From: Saccharopolyspora gloriosae
GTDB taxonomy: Bacteria > Actinomycetota > Actinomycetes > Mycobacteriales > Pseudonocardiaceae
Direction: 5' to 3'
Length of the DNA stretch: 64,000 nucleotides
Assembly: GCF_014203325.1 (NCBI RefSeq)
Contig: NZ_JACHIV010000001.1
Span: forward strand, 5,209,501-5,273,500
In this document: positions 8,309-17,905 of the stretch, one piece after another
Numbering within the stretch: the first letter of the stretch is position 1
Layout of the letters: every line of letters starts with the position of its first letter
Notes under the pieces: generated by a model
What the model saw: the letters and a program-made list of their open reading frames with translations, nothing else
What the model was told of the DNA's origin: nothing
Database searches by the model: none
Made by a program: the position numbers and the translations under genes

Positions 8309-9403
8309 TCAGGGCAGGGCCGCGAGCACGTCCGCCACGAGGTCGGCGGGGTCTTCGCACCCGGCCGAGAACCGCACGAAGCCCGGTGCCACCGGGTCGC
8401 CCCACTGCGCCCGCCGGTCCACGGTGCTGTGCAGGCCGCCGAAGCTGGTGGCCGCCACGACGAGCGCGCTGCGGCGCACGAACTCCGCCACCGCGTCGGC
8501 GTCGGCGAGTTCGAAGCGGAACACGCCGCCCCAGCGCCGCATCTGGGCGCTCGCGAGCCGGTGCGCCGGGTCGTCGGGCAGTCCGGGCCAGCGCAGCCCG
8601 GTGACCGCGGGGTGCCCGCGCAGGGCGTCGACCAGCGCCGCCGCGTTCGTGGCCTGCCGGGCCAGCCGCAGGTCGAGGGTGCCGAGGCTGCGGTGCGCCA
8701 GCCAGGTCTCGAACGGACCGGGGATGGCGCCGGAGAGCGTGCGCGCCCGGCGCAGCCGCTGCGCCAGTTCGCCGTCGGCCGTGGACACGTGCCCGAGCAG
8801 CACGTCGCTGTGCCCGGTCAGCGCCTTGGTGTCGCTGGCGAGCGCGATGTCCGCGCCGAGTTCGAGGGGGCGCTGCCCGATCGGGGTGGCGGTGGTGTTG
8901 TCCACGGCCAGCAGCGCACCGGCCCGGTGCGCGCGGCGGGCCAGTTCGGCGATGTCGCAGACGTCGAGGCCCGGGTTGGACGGGGTTTCGAGCAGGACCA
9001 GCCGGACCCCGTCGAAGACGTCCTCGGGCCACGGCCCCGTCGTGGGGATCTCCCGCACGTCCAGCGAGAGTTCGGCGAGCTCTTCGCGCACGAACTGCCG
9101 GGTGGCGTAGTAGCCGTCGGAGGGCACCAGCAGCCGGTCGCCGTGGTGCAGCACGGCGCGCAGCACGGCGCTGATCGCGGCCATGCCGGAAGGCAGCAGC
9201 ACGCACTCCCCGCCGTCGAGCTCACCGATGGCCGCTTCCAGCGCCCGCCACGACGGATTCCCGGCCCTGCCGTAGAAGTCCCCCTGCGGATCCCCGAGGT
9301 GGTACGGAGCGGCGAACACGGGCCCCGGCGCCAGCGGATCGCCCGGCCGCGGATCGCCGTGCCCACCGTGCACGCACTTCGTCCCGTCCCCGAGCTCCGC
9401 CAC
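8309..9403 (-). CDS. Cys/Met metabolism PLP-dependent lyase (cystathionine gamma-lyase/synthase family)
   Basis: A fold-type I PLP enzyme of 364 residues in the cystathionine gamma-synthase/gamma-lyase family. It shows YGRAGNPSWRALE (phosphate/substrate region), LLPSGMAAISAVL, ETPSNPGLDVCDI, LLAVDNTTATP and the PLP lysine in ALASDTKALTGHSD. The GTG at 9403 follows a GGGGAGG site and starts VAELGDGTKCVHGG. Which reaction it performs (gamma-lyase, gamma-synthase, or O-acetylhomoserine sulfhydrylase) cannot be settled by eye. Being next to cysteine dioxygenase and a PLP-binding regulator favours a role in degrading or interconverting sulfur amino acids. Confidence 0.85.
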   Translation of the reverse strand: MAELGDGTKCVHGGHGDPRPGDPLAPGPVFAAPYHLGDPQGDFYGRAGNPSWRALEAAIGELDGGECVLLPSGMAAISAVLRAVLHHGDRLLVPSDGYYATRQFVREELAELSLDVREIPTTGPWPEDVFDGVRLVLLETPSNPGLDVCDIAELARRAHRAGALLAVDNTTATPIGQRPLELGADIALASDTKALTGHSDVLLGHVSTADGELAQRLRRARTLSGAIPGPFETWLAHRSLGTLDLRLARQATNAAALVDALRGHPAVTGLRWPGLPDDPAHRLASAQMRRWGGVFRFELADADAVAEFVRRSALVVAATSFGGLHSTVDRRAQWGDPVAPGFVRFSAGCEDPADLVADVLAALP

Positions 9404-9535
9404 CTGCAACCTCCCCACTAGAACGCCCCTCACCAAATTATTGCGCCCGCAACCCAACCCCTCCAGCAAATGCGCCCCACTCCACAAGAGACCCCTCCAC
9501 CCACACGCGCCACCCCCGAAGCCCACCCTTCACAG
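9404..9535. other. A/C-rich promoter region upstream of the lyase
   Basis: The plus strand is strikingly rich in A and C and poor in G and T (for example CAACCCAACCCCTCCAGC). The minus strand should carry the promoter of the lyase gene. A similar strand bias is seen between the tRNA genes at 21111-21420. Confidence 0.4.
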
Positions 9536-9806
9536 CAGACAACCGCGCAGCGGGCGGCGAAGCCGTGCCTCGGGCGGCGAAGCAAGCCTGCCTCACGGCG
9601 AAGCCGTGCCTGGCGGCCGTAGGCCGTGCCTGTATGCGCGTCAGCGCATAGCCCACGTCAAAAAGGTGACAACCCGCGGATTCTCAGCTGCTTCCTCGCG
9701 AGGACAGCTTTTTCCCTCGTGGCGGAGCCACTTGGGAAAAAGATCCCGCAGCGAGGAAGACACTGAGGTTCCGCCACCCGACCACCAAAGCAAAACGAGC
9801 CGACGA
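9536..9806 (-). repeat. Palindromic 3'-end element, copy R2 (type B tail)
   Basis: Full copy read on the minus strand, palindrome 9683-9777, starting 34 nt after the gpsA stop. The inner stem CTTTTTCCC/GGGAAAAAG and the GTGGC-TCC-GCCAC tip are intact, but the outer variable arms have drifted and now pair imperfectly. The tail (9536-9682) has a TATGCG/CGCATA hairpin in place of the usual TATTCGC/GCGAATA, followed by repeated GGCCTACGGCC and GGCTTCGCC mini-hairpins. Confidence 0.85.
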
Positions 9807-9810
9807 AGCC

Positions 9811-10827
9811 CTACTCGGACTTGCGTTCGCGGCCGAGTAGTTGGGCTGCTCCTGGTACTGGGCCGAGGTCTTCGTGGCACACCCGGTGCACCACTTCGGT
9901 GATCGGCATTTCCACGCCGTGGTGCGCGGCGAGCTCCCGGATGGACGAGCAGGACTTGACGCCTTCGGCGACTTGGCCGTTGGTGGCGTCCTGCGCTTGC
10001 GCCAGCGTTTCGCCGCGTCCGAGCCGTTCCCCGAAGGTCCGGTTCCGCGACAGCGGTGAGGTGCAGGTGGCGACGAGGTCGCCGAGTCCGGCGAGCCCGG
10101 CGAAGGTCATCGGTTCGGCGCCGAGCGCGGCTCCGAGCCGGGTGGTCTCCGCGAGCCCGCGGGTGATCAGCGAGGACATCGTGTTCTGCCCGTAGCCGAG
10201 CCCGGCGGCCATGCCGCAGGCCAGCGCCATCACGTTCTTGCAGGCCCCGGCGAGTTCGATGCCCACGAGGTCGGTGTTGGTGTAGGGCCGGAAGTAGCCG
10301 GTGGAGCACGCCGCTTGCAGCGCGACGGCGCGATCGTGGTCGGTGCAGGCCACGACGGTCGCAGTGGGTTGTTCGCCGGCGATCTCCATGGCGAGGTTGG
10401 GACCGGAGACGACGGCGACCTGGTCCATGGGCACGTCGGCGACTTCGGCGACGACTTCGCTCATCCGCTTGAGGGTGCTGAGTTCGACGCCTTTGGCGAG
10501 GCTGACGAGCGTGGCGTCCGGCGGCAGCAGCGGCTGCCAGCCCGCGAGGTTCTCCCGCAGGGTTTGGCTGGGCACGGCGAGCACCACGGCTTCGGCGCCG
10601 TGCATGGCTTCGACGGCGTCGTCGGTGGCTCGCAGCGACTCGGGCAGCGCCACTCCGGGCACGTACCCGGGGTTCTGGTGCTCGGTGTTGATGCGTTCGG
10701 CGACTTCGGCGCGGCGCGCCCACAGGGTGACGTCGCTGCCCGCGTCGGCGAGGACTTTCGCGAAGGTGGTGCCCCAGGACCCGGCTCCGAGCACGGTGAC
10801 CTTGCGGGCGGGTTCAGCTCCGGTCAT
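9811..10827 (-). CDS. gpsA: NAD(P)-dependent glycerol-3-phosphate dehydrogenase
   Basis: Reduces dihydroxyacetone phosphate to sn-glycerol 3-phosphate for membrane lipid synthesis. The 338-residue enzyme has the Rossmann motif [17 protein letters not shown] at residues 11-27, [30 protein letters not shown], and the catalytic-lysine region [20 protein letters not shown]. The ATG at 10827 lies inside the end of the acyltransferase gene (overlap of 14 nt), so the two are translationally coupled and act in sequence: GpsA makes the substrate for acylation. Repeat element R2 follows its stop codon. Confidence 0.96.
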   Translation of the reverse strand: MTGAEPARKVTVLGAGSWGTTFAKVLADAGSDVTLWARRAEVAERINTEHQNPGYVPGVALPESLRATDDAVEAMHGAEAVVLAVPSQTLRENLAGWQPLLPPDATLVSLAKGVELSTLKRMSEVVAEVADVPMDQVAVVSGPNLAMEIAGEQPTATVVACTDHDRAVALQAACSTGYFRPYTNTDLVGIELAGACKNVMALACGMAAGLGYGQNTMSSLITRGLAETTRLGAALGAEPMTFAGLAGLGDLVATCTSPLSRNRTFGERLGRGETLAQAQDATNGQVAEGVKSCSSIRELAAHHGVEMPITEVVHRVCHEDLGPVPGAAQLLGRERKSE

Positions 10828-11605
10828 CGTCGCTCCGGGTCTGCTGGTCCCGGCGGCGGGCCGCCGAGTAGAACTCCTCGGGCGGTTGTTGTTCGCGGAT
10901 GTCGCCCAGCAGTTCCCGCACCCGGCTCATCGCGAGTTCGCTGACGGTGCGCAGCACGGGGGCGTCGGCAGGCGCGTCGCGGTATTCGGAGAGGTCGAGC
11001 GGTTCGCCGATCCGCACGTGCACCGTTTTGCGCGGGAACGGGCGGAACTTCTTCTCGTAGTGGTCGTAGACGTCGCGGGTGCCCCAGCGGGCGGCGGGCA
11101 CGATCGGCACGTCGTGCTCCACGGCGAGCCTGGCCACGCCGGGCTTCGGCGACATCGGCCAGCCTTCGGGGTCCTTGGTGACCGTTCCGTCCGGGTAGAT
11201 GATGACGATCTTGCCGGCTTCGAGCGCGTCGTGCGCCGCTTCGAGGCTCTTGCGGGCGTCGGCGGTCTGCCGGAACACGGGGATCTGCTCGACGCCGTTG
11301 AGGACGTTTCTCAGCACCGGCACGTTCCACAGCGTGTTCTTGGCCATGAACCGGGGGACGCGGGCGGCGCGGTGCACGGTGACCGCGTCGTAGAGCGGGT
11401 CGAGGTGCGACACGTGGTTGAGCACGAGCAGCGCCGGGCCGGTGGCGGGGATGTTCTCCAGCCCGTGCACGCGGACGCGGGACAGCAGTGCGGTCAGCGG
11501 GTAGAACACGACCGCCGCCAGCCGCAGCCAGAACCGCCCCATCAGCGTCGGGGGCCGTTCCTTGGTCCGCTTGCGCGACCGCTTGAGGCTCGCCGGTTCC
11601 GCCAC
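10814..11605 (-). CDS. plsC: 1-acyl-sn-glycerol-3-phosphate acyltransferase (PlsC family)
   Basis: Probable lysophosphatidate acyltransferase at the inner face of the membrane. The 263-residue protein has a hydrophobic segment at residues 25-45 ([17 protein letters not shown]), the catalytic HX4D motif [11 protein letters not shown] near 62, FMAKNTLW, and a variant of the EGTRS block, YPDGTVTKD. The GTG at 11605 follows AGAGGAGA; the frame extends upstream to 11689. It overlaps gpsA, forming a two-gene glycerolipid unit. Basic residues at the N-terminus ([10 protein letters not shown]) suggest membrane-surface contact. The exact acyl acceptor is inferred from family. Confidence 0.9.
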   Translation of the reverse strand: MAEPASLKRSRKRTKERPPTLMGRFWLRLAAVVFYPLTALLSRVRVHGLENIPATGPALLVLNHVSHLDPLYDAVTVHRAARVPRFMAKNTLWNVPVLRNVLNGVEQIPVFRQTADARKSLEAAHDALEAGKIVIIYPDGTVTKDPEGWPMSPKPGVARLAVEHDVPIVPAARWGTRDVYDHYEKKFRPFPRKTVHVRIGEPLDLSEYRDAPADAPVLRTVSELAMSRVRELLGDIREQQPPEEFYSAARRRDQQTRSDDDRS

Positions 11606-11739
11606 GCCTGTCTCCTCTCGCCCTAGAGCGGCTGTCAAGTTACCTGGCCCACGCTCCTGGTCGGCGAGCGGTCGGTCCGCGGCGGGCATACTCGATGATC
11701 GACGGTGGGCGAAGGATCGGGGATGCGAGGGAGGGCGGG

Positions 11740-12375
11740 ATGAACGGCGGAGTGTCCTTGCTGGTGCCGATCAAGCCGCTGCACTTGGCGAAGTCCCGGT
11801 TGCGCGACGATCGGCCCGCCGCGCGGCACGCGGATCTGGTGAGCGCGATCGCGCTCGACACGGTGGAGGCCGCGCGGCGCGCCGCCGGGGTGCGGGCGGT
11901 GCTGGTGGTGACCTCCGATCCGAGGCTGGCGGAGTCGTTCGCCGCGGTCGGCGTCGAGGTCGTCGCCGACGACCCGGCGGCGGGGTTGAATCCGGCGTTG
12001 GAGCACGGCGAGCGGGTGCTGCGGTCGCGCGGGGAGGCGCGGATCGGCGCGCTGCAGGCGGATCTTCCGGCGTTGCGGTCTGCGGAGCTGGCGGCGGCGT
12101 TGGAGCAGGCCGGGCCGGAGCGCGCGTTCAGCGCGGATCACCAGGGCACGGGTACGACGCTGCTGCTGGCCGCCGCGCACGGTGCGCTCGCGCCCCGGTT
12201 CGGGCCGGGTTCGGCGGCCGCGCACGTGTCGTCCGGGGCGCGGGCGCTCGACGGCGAGTGGGCGTCGTTGCGCTGCGATGTGGACACCGCGGCGGATCTG
12301 CGGCGGGCGACGGGCCTCGGTCTCGGGGAGCGCACCGCGGCGTGGCTGGCGGGTGCCGCCGGAAACCCGCGCTGA
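11740..12375 (+). CDS. fbiD: FbiD/CofC nucleotidyltransferase of coenzyme F420 synthesis
   Basis: Transfers GMP to phosphoenolpyruvate (FbiD, mycobacteria) or 2-phospholactate (CofC, archaea) to make the activated precursor of F420. The 211-residue protein starts [21 protein letters not shown], the usual guanylyltransferase N-terminus with its conserved K-x-AKSRL, and later has [37 protein letters not shown] and FGPGSAAAH. The ATG at 11740 has a GAGGGCGGG site before it; an in-frame ATG at 11695 is less likely. Position next to ppk1 matches Rv2983. Its presence shows that the organism makes F420. Confidence 0.93.
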   Translation: MNGGVSLLVPIKPLHLAKSRLRDDRPAARHADLVSAIALDTVEAARRAAGVRAVLVVTSDPRLAESFAAVGVEVVADDPAAGLNPALEHGERVLRSRGEARIGALQADLPALRSAELAAALEQAGPERAFSADHQGTGTTLLLAAAHGALAPRFGPGSAAAHVSSGARALDGEWASLRCDVDTAADLRRATGLGLGERTAAWLAGAAGNPR

Positions 12376-12430
12376 CCTGTGTGGTGTTCCCCGCGACAAA
12401 GGTCGAGCGACGGCCCCGGAATGGGTGAGA

Positions 12431-15211
12431 ATGGTCGTCGTGAGTACCGACAGCAGCGATCACGAGACCACCAAGCCCGTGCCACGCCGGACCTCGTCGA
12501 CCGCCGGGGCCGCCGGTGCTCGTCAGAACTCGCCGAAATCCGGTCGCGGGAGCCGGACGACCAGGCAGGACGCGGCGTCGTCGTCGGAGGAGTCCGGTAC
12601 GTCGCGGACCACGGCGCGGCGCGGCGCGGCTAAGACCGGCGCGGCGAAATCCGGCACCGCGAAGTCCACGGCGGCGAAGCCGACGGCGGCGAAGCCGACG
12701 GCGGCGAAGACCACCGCTGCGAAGTCCACTGCGGCGAAGAGCACCGCTGCCAAGTCCACGGCAGCCAAGACCACCGCAGCCGAATCCACGGCAGCCAAGA
12801 CCGCGGCAGCCGAATCCACAACGGCCAAGCCGGCAGCGGCCGAATCCGGAGCGGCGAAGCCCACCACGACGAGGTCCGCCGCGGCGAAGTCCACGACGGC
12901 GAAGTCCACCGCGCGCAAGACCGCCACGGCGAAGTCCGCGCCGAACGCCGCGCAGCCGAGGACGTCTCGGACGCGCACCTCGAAGGCCGCCACCACCGCG
13001 GCAACGGCGAGCGCTCGGCGCAAGACCGCCGCCGCGGCTCCCGCGGAGACCGCTCCCCCGGCCCCGCCCGCGACGCCGAAACCGCCGGTGAACGGCGAAG
13101 GCGCCCGCGTGCCCGCCGCGCCGCCCGCGGTGACCCGCGCCGCGGCCAGCACGGACCTGCCCGACGACCGGTACCTCAACCGCGAGCTGTCCTGGCTGGA
13201 CTTCAACGCCCGCGTGCTCGCCGTCGCCGAAGACCCCTCGCAGCCGGTGCTGGAACGCGCCAAGTTCCTGGCGATCTTCGCCTCCAACCTGGACGAGTTC
13301 TACATGGTCCGCGTCGCGGGCCTGAAGCGCCGCGAGGAGACCGGGCTCTCGGTGCGCAGCGCCGACGGGCTCACCCCGCACGAGCAGCTCGCCCGCATCG
13401 CCGCGCGCAACCAGGACCTCACCGAGAAGCTCGGCCGCACGTTCCTCGACGAGCTGGTGCCGGAGCTGGAGGCCAACGGCATCCGGATCATGCGCTGGCA
13501 GCAGCTCGGCGAGCCCGAGCAGCAGGTGCTGGGCCGCTACTTCGACGACCACATCTTCCCGGTGCTGACCCCGCTGGCCGTCGACCCGGCGCACCCGTTC
13601 CCGTACATCTCGGGGCTGTCGCTGAACCTCGCGGTCACCGTCAGCGACCCCGAAGAAGGCCTGCGCCGCTTCGCCCGCGTCAAGGTGCCGGACAACGTGC
13701 CCCGGCTGATCCGCGTGGAGCCCGACCGCGAGAACGAGCAGGCGACGTTCCTGCCGCTGGAAGAGCTCATCGCCGCGCACCTGGACAAGTTGTTCCCCGG
13801 CATGGACATCAGCGACCACCACATCTTCCGGGTCACCCGCAACGCGGACCTGGAAGTGGAGGAGGACCGCGACGAGGACCTGCTGCAGGCCATGGAGCGG
13901 GAACTGGCGCGCCGCCGGTTCGGCCCGCCGGTGCGCCTCGAAGTCACCGACACGATGAGCGAGACGATGCTGGAGCTCCTGCTGCGGGAGCTCGAAGTCG
14001 ACGCGCACGACGTGGTCGAAGTGCCGGGCCTGCTGGACCTGTCCTGCCTGTTCCAGCTGGACAAGCTGCAACGCCCGGACCTGAAGAACCCGCCGTTCGT
14101 GCCCGCCACGCACCCGGCGTTCGCGGAAGGCCAGACGCCGAAGAGCATCTTCGCGACGCTGCGCGAGGGCGACGTGCTGGTGCACCACCCCTACGACGCG
14201 TTCTCCACCTCGGTGCAGCGGTTCATCGAGCAGGCCGCGGCCGATCCGCACGTGCTGGCGATCAAGCAGACGCTGTACCGCACCTCCGGCGACTCGCCGA
14301 TCGTGAACGCGCTGATCGACGCCGCCGAAGCGGGCAAGCAGGTGGTGGCGCTGGTCGAGCTGAAGGCGAGGTTCGACGAGCAGGCCAACATCCAGTGGGC
14401 GCGCACGCTGGAACGCTCCGGCGTGCACGTGGTCTACGGCCTCGTGGGGTTGAAGACGCACTGCAAGACGGCGCTCGTGGTGCGCCAGGAAGGCTCCACG
14501 ATCCGCCGCTACTGCCACCTGGGCACCGGCAACTACAACCCGAAGACGGCCCGCACCTACGAAGACCTGGGGCTGCTGACGGCCGCGCCCGAAGTCGGCG
14601 CGGACCTCACCGACCTGTTCAACGTGCTCACCGGCTACGCCCGGCACGGCACGTACCGGCGGATCCTGGTGTCCCCGCACGGCATCCGGCTCGGCATCGT
14701 GGAACGCATCGAGGCGGAAGCGGAACGCGCTCGCTCCGGGCTGCCGTGCGGGATCCGGATGAAGGTCAACTCGCTGGTCGACGAGCAGATCATCGACGCG
14801 CTGTACCGGGCTTCGCTGGCGGGCGTGCCGATCCGGATCGTGGTGCGCGGCATCTGCGCGCTGCAGGCCGGGGTGGACGGCCTCAGCGAGAACATCGAGG
14901 TGCGCTCCATCCTGGGGCGTTTCCTGGAGCACTCCCGGGTGTTCCACTTCGTCGGCATCGACGAGCGCTGGATCGGCAGCGCCGACATGATGCACCGCAA
15001 CCTGGACCGCCGGATCGAGGCGCAGGTGCGGGTGGTCGACCCGAAGCTGACCGAACAGCTGGACGCGATGCTGGATTCGGCGCTGCACCCGTCCACGCGG
15101 TGCTGGGTGCTCAACGCCAAGGGCGATTGGGAGGCCTCCCCGCGCAGCGGCGAGCAGGTCCGCGACCACCAGGCGGAAATGCTGCGCCAGCACGGGGCGA
15201 AGGTGCAATGA
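12431..15211 (+). CDS. ppk1: Polyphosphate kinase 1 with histone H1-like N-terminal extension
   Basis: Makes inorganic polyphosphate from ATP reversibly. The catalytic part begins near residue 238 ([20 protein letters not shown]) and continues with [20 protein letters not shown], the phospho-histidine segment [29 protein letters not shown] and [20 protein letters not shown]. Residues 1-235 are unusual: about 25 repeats of the type AAKxT/AAKS, resembling the tail of HupB encoded 4 kb away. Typical PPK1 is about 690-740 residues; this product is about 926. ATG 12431 or GTG 12440 could be the start. The stop overlaps the mutT1 start in an ATGA junction. Confidence 0.95.
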   Translation: MVVVSTDSSDHETTKPVPRRTSSTAGAAGARQNSPKSGRGSRTTRQDAASSSEESGTSRTTARRGAAKTGAAKSGTAKSTAAKPTAAKPTAAKTTAAKSTAAKSTAAKSTAAKTTAAESTAAKTAAAESTTAKPAAAESGAAKPTTTRSAAAKSTTAKSTARKTATAKSAPNAAQPRTSRTRTSKAATTAATASARRKTAAAAPAETAPPAPPATPKPPVNGEGARVPAAPPAVTRAAASTDLPDDRYLNRELSWLDFNARVLAVAEDPSQPVLERAKFLAIFASNLDEFYMVRVAGLKRREETGLSVRSADGLTPHEQLARIAARNQDLTEKLGRTFLDELVPELEANGIRIMRWQQLGEPEQQVLGRYFDDHIFPVLTPLAVDPAHPFPYISGLSLNLAVTVSDPEEGLRRFARVKVPDNVPRLIRVEPDRENEQATFLPLEELIAAHLDKLFPGMDISDHHIFRVTRNADLEVEEDRDEDLLQAMERELARRRFGPPVRLEVTDTMSETMLELLLRELEVDAHDVVEVPGLLDLSCLFQLDKLQRPDLKNPPFVPATHPAFAEGQTPKSIFATLREGDVLVHHPYDAFSTSVQRFIEQAAADPHVLAIKQTLYRTSGDSPIVNALIDAAEAGKQVVALVELKARFDEQANIQWARTLERSGVHVVYGLVGLKTHCKTALVVRQEGSTIRRYCHLGTGNYNPKTARTYEDLGLLTAAPEVGADLTDLFNVLTGYARHGTYRRILVSPHGIRLGIVERIEAEAERARSGLPCGIRMKVNSLVDEQIIDALYRASLAGVPIRIVVRGICALQAGVDGLSENIEVRSILGRFLEHSRVFHFVGIDERWIGSADMMHRNLDRRIEAQVRVVDPKLTEQLDAMLDSALHPSTRCWVLNAKGDWEASPRSGEQVRDHQAEMLRQHGAKVQ

Positions 15212-16239
15212 CCGCGGCGCACGAACCGGAGCAACCGATGACGACGAGCAGGCCGGTCACGATCCGGGCCGCGGGTGCGGTGCTGTGGCGCCCGGGCACC
15301 GACGGGGCGCCCGAGGTGGCCGTGGTGCACCGCCCGCGCTACGACGATTGGTCGCTGCCGAAGGGAAAACTCGATCCGGGTGAGACGGCTGCGCACGCCG
15401 CCGCGCGGGAAGTGCTGGAGGAGACCGGGTTCGGCTGCGTGCTCTCCGGCTTCCTGAGCCGGGTCCGCTACGAGGTGCCGGGGGCGGACGGCGGCACCGG
15501 CAAGCAGGTCGACTACTTCACCGCCCGCGCCGGCGACGGCCACTTCGAGGTCAACGACGAGGTCGACGAACTCGTGTGGACGGCGCTGCCCAAGGCCCGG
15601 GAACTGCTGAGCTACCGGCAGGACCGGCACGTCCTGGACGAGTTCGCGGCGCTGCCCGACGACCCGGTGACGCTGCTGCTGGTGCGGCACGCGAAAGCCG
15701 GGAAGCGGGCGGACTTCGACGGCGACGACACGCTGCGCCCGCTGTCCGGGGCCGGCCGCAGGCAGCGCGACGCACTGCACTCCTGGCTGCCGCTGTTCGG
15801 CCCGGAACGGGTCTACTCGGCGCCTCGGGTGCGCTGCGCGCAGACGGTGCAACCGCTGGCGACGGACCTCGGCATCGAAGTCGCCCCGGAGCCGCTGCTG
15901 TCCGAGGAGGGCTACCTGGAGGACCCGGCCGCGGCCGTGCACCGGCTGCTGCGGATCGCCGCGGGCGCGGGCACCGCGGTGGTGTGCAGCCAAGGCGGCG
16001 TGATCCCGGATCTGGTGGGCAGGCTGGTGGAATCCGCCGCGCTGCACCCGGCCGAACCGGGCGAGGCCCCCGGCGACGCGCCCGCGGTGGGCGACGCCGT
16101 CAGCGGGGACGTGGTCAGCGCCAAGGGCAGCGTGTGGACGTTGCGGTTCAGCCGGGACGTACACACGGGCAACGGCTCCGGCCCACTATTACGCCTGGTC
16201 TCGGCTGCTTACTTGGCTGATGCTTCTGCCGCTGGATGA
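15208..16239 (+). CDS. mutT1: MutT1-type Nudix hydrolase fused to a histidine phosphatase domain
   Basis: Sanitises oxidised nucleotides in two steps in mycobacteria. Residues 14-150 form a Nudix domain with a complete Nudix box ([20 protein letters not shown] then TGF). Residues 155-330 form a histidine phosphatase domain that opens [19 protein letters not shown], with the RHA catalytic histidine. This two-domain layout matches MutT1 (Rv2985), which acts on 8-oxo-dGTP. The ATG at 15208 overlaps the ppk1 stop (ATGA); ATG 15238 with a GGAG before it is an alternative. Repeat element R3 begins almost directly after the stop codon. Confidence 0.92.
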   Translation: MTAAHEPEQPMTTSRPVTIRAAGAVLWRPGTDGAPEVAVVHRPRYDDWSLPKGKLDPGETAAHAAAREVLEETGFGCVLSGFLSRVRYEVPGADGGTGKQVDYFTARAGDGHFEVNDEVDELVWTALPKARELLSYRQDRHVLDEFAALPDDPVTLLLVRHAKAGKRADFDGDDTLRPLSGAGRRQRDALHSWLPLFGPERVYSAPRVRCAQTVQPLATDLGIEVAPEPLLSEEGYLEDPAAAVHRLLRIAAGAGTAVVCSQGGVIPDLVGRLVESAALHPAEPGEAPGDAPAVGDAVSGDVVSAKGSVWTLRFSRDVHTGNGSGPLLRLVSAAYLADASAAG

Positions 16240-16242
16240 TTT

Positions 16243-16600
16243 GCTTTGGTGTCCGGGTAGCGGAACCTCAGTCGGTCTCTCGCTGCGGGATCTTTTTCCC
16301 AAGTGGCTCCGCCACGAGGGAAAAAGCTGTCCTCGCGAGAGACCGACTGAGAACCCGCCGGTGGTCGGCTTTTCGACGTGGGCTATTCGCTGCGCGAATA
16401 CAGGCACGGCCTTCGGCCGCAATGCAGGCTTGCTTCGCCGCCCACTGCACGGCTTCGCCGCTGGGCACGGCCTTCGGCCGCAATGCAGGCGTGGCTTCGC
16501 CCGCCCACTGCACGGCTTCGCCGCAAAGGCACGGTCTTCGGCCGCCAGGCAGGCTTGCTTCGCCGCCCAGCTGCGCGGCTGGGGCTGGGGGTGGCTCGCC
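16243..16600 (+). repeat. Palindromic 3'-end element, copy R3 (type B tail)
   Basis: Full copy following mutT1 by a few nt. Palindrome at 16267-16351: outer arms TCGGTCTCTC and GAGAGACCGA pair perfectly between invariant CTCAG and CTGAG, then the T5C3/G3A5 inner stem and GTGGC-TCC-GCCAC tip. The 5' flank (TTTGGTGTCCGGGTAGCGGAAC) is shared by most copies. The tail (16352-16600) is the longest of all: a TATTCGC/GCGAATA hairpin, then alternating GGCCTTCGGCC and GGCTTCGCC mini-hairpins. Confidence 0.9.
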
Positions 16601-16626
16601 GTGGGGTGGTTTTGGGGTGGAACGGC

Positions 16627-16673
16627 GATGATCCCGGCCCGATCGCTGTTGCGATCGCACCGGGATCATCGGT
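16627..16673. terminator. Long stem-loop between mutT1 and hupB
   Basis: Outer arms GATGATCCCGG and CCGGGATCATC enclose an inner GATCGC/GCGATC stem. There is no U-tract on either side. It sits in the convergent mutT1/hupB gap and may end both transcripts, as stem-only terminators are common in actinobacteria. Confidence 0.55.
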
Positions 16674-16841
16674 GAGAACCGGCGGAGCACCTTGGATGGG
16701 GCACGGCCGCGGTGCCCGTGGCACGGGTACCGGGGCCGCCCGCCGCTCCGCCGCCGCGCGTGGCGCGGGTGACGCTGCGCCGTGTGCGGGGACGCCACCC
16801 GCGAACGCCTGCGAAGCTCGGCTCGCTCAGGCGGCGAGCGC

Positions 16842-17678
16842 TCACTTCTTGGCGGTCTTGCGCGTGGTCTTGCCCGCGGAGGCCTTGGCGGTCGAGGTCT
16901 GGGCGCCGGACGTCTTGGCCGCGGAGGTCTTCGCGGCAGAGGTCTTGGCGGTCGACTTCGAGGCGGTGGCCTTCGGCGCGGCCTTGGTGGTGGCGGCCTT
17001 CTTCGGCGCCGCCTTGGTGGCCGGAGCCTTGGTGGCCGTCGACTTGGCGGCCGTGGCCTTGCCGGTGGCGGCCTTGGAAGCGGTCGCCTTGGTCGCCGTC
17101 GCCTTGGTGCCGGTGGACTTGGCGGCGGTCGCCTTGCTGCCAGCAGCCGTCTTCGGGGCTGCCTTGGCGGCGGCCGGCTTCGCGCTGGACCGCGTGGTGG
17201 CGGCCTTCTTCGGCGCGGTCTTGGTGGCCGCGGCGGTCTTCGCCGTGCTCCGGGTGCCCGCCGCCTTGGTGGCGGGAGCCTTGGTCGCCGTGGCGGCGGA
17301 CTTGGCCGTGGCGCGCCCGGTGCCCGCGGTCTTCGTCGCGGTGCTGCGGGTGCCCGCGGACTTGGTGCCCGCCGACTTCGCGGCAGTCGCGCGGGGCAGT
17401 TTCCGGCTGCCGCCCACGACTTCCTTGAACTGGGTGCCGGCGCGGAATGCCGGGACGTTGGTCTTCTTCACCTTGACGGCCTCGCCGGTGCGCGGGTTGC
17501 GCGCGGTGCGGGCGGCACGTGCGCGCTTCTCGAAGACACCGAAGCCGGTGATGTTGACCTTTTCGCCCTTGTTGACGTTGCGGACGATGAGGTCCACGAC
17601 GCCCTCCACCGCCTGACTGGCGGTCTTCTTGTCGCCGAGGCGTTCCGCAAGTGCCTCGATGAGTTGGGCTTTGTTCAC
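16842..17678 (-). CDS. hupB: HU family nucleoid protein with long Lys/Ala-rich tail
   Basis: Major DNA-binding nucleoid protein. Residues 1-90 are a standard HU domain ([35 protein letters not shown], the DNA-binding arm, then [18 protein letters not shown]). Residues 95-278 form a basic, low-complexity tail of AAKxT/ATKA repeats resembling eukaryotic histone H1. At 278 residues it is longer than M. tuberculosis HupB (214). The GTG start at 17678 has a strong GGGAGGG site. It is divergent in orientation from ppk1, whose N-terminus has the same repeat style. The nested palindrome upstream separates it from leuD. Confidence 0.96.
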   Translation of the reverse strand: MNKAQLIEALAERLGDKKTASQAVEGVVDLIVRNVNKGEKVNITGFGVFEKRARAARTARNPRTGEAVKVKKTNVPAFRAGTQFKEVVGGSRKLPRATAAKSAGTKSAGTRSTATKTAGTGRATAKSAATATKAPATKAAGTRSTAKTAAATKTAPKKAATTRSSAKPAAAKAAPKTAAGSKATAAKSTGTKATATKATASKAATGKATAAKSTATKAPATKAAPKKAATTKAAPKATASKSTAKTSAAKTSAAKTSGAQTSTAKASAGKTTRKTAKK

Positions 17679-17735
17679 TTCAGTCCCTCCCAGGACAACA
17701 ACGGCCCCGTCGGGCCGACTCAAAACCCACGGTAA

Positions 17736-17811
17736 AGCCCTGAGTTGCCGAATGCCATTCGCCACGCCCCATTTTTTCGTTGGGGCGTGGGGCTTTCGGC
17801 GGCTCAGGGCT
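17736..17811 (-). terminator. Nested triple stem-loop between leuD and hupB
   Basis: Three nested inverted repeats: outer AGCCCTGAG/CTCAGGGCT, middle GCCGAA/TTCGGC, inner CCACGCCCCA/TGGGGCGTGG around a T-rich loop. On the minus strand the outer arm ends in GGGCTTT, so it can terminate leuCD transcripts. It also lies in the leader region of hupB, where it might influence expression. Confidence 0.6.
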
Positions 17812-17905
17812 CGTTTCGCCGGTTTCCCGGTTGGGTTGTGAACGCCGGCCGCGGAACCGATTTTCCCTGCGCAGCAAGGAGAAAAGGCTCCGCGGCCGAT
17901 CCGGA

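Noticed and set aside
8218-8604. Plus-strand frame with a hydrophobic segment (HWLAAAGVMIIILFAGPV).
   Set aside because: After about 30 residues it runs antisense through the lyase gene as Arg/Pro-rich sequence typical of a shadow frame, and it has no clear ribosome site. A very short membrane peptide cannot be excluded.
12128-15208. A 1026-codon open frame antisense to ppk1.
   Set aside because: It mirrors the wobble-GC pattern of ppk1 and its product is His/Arg/Val low complexity without domains; long antisense frames are common in GC-rich genomes.
16378-17616. Plus-strand frame across the R3 tail and antisense to hupB.
   Set aside because: Its amino acid repeats come from the mini-hairpins and from the reverse complement of the hupB tail; no start signal or domain.
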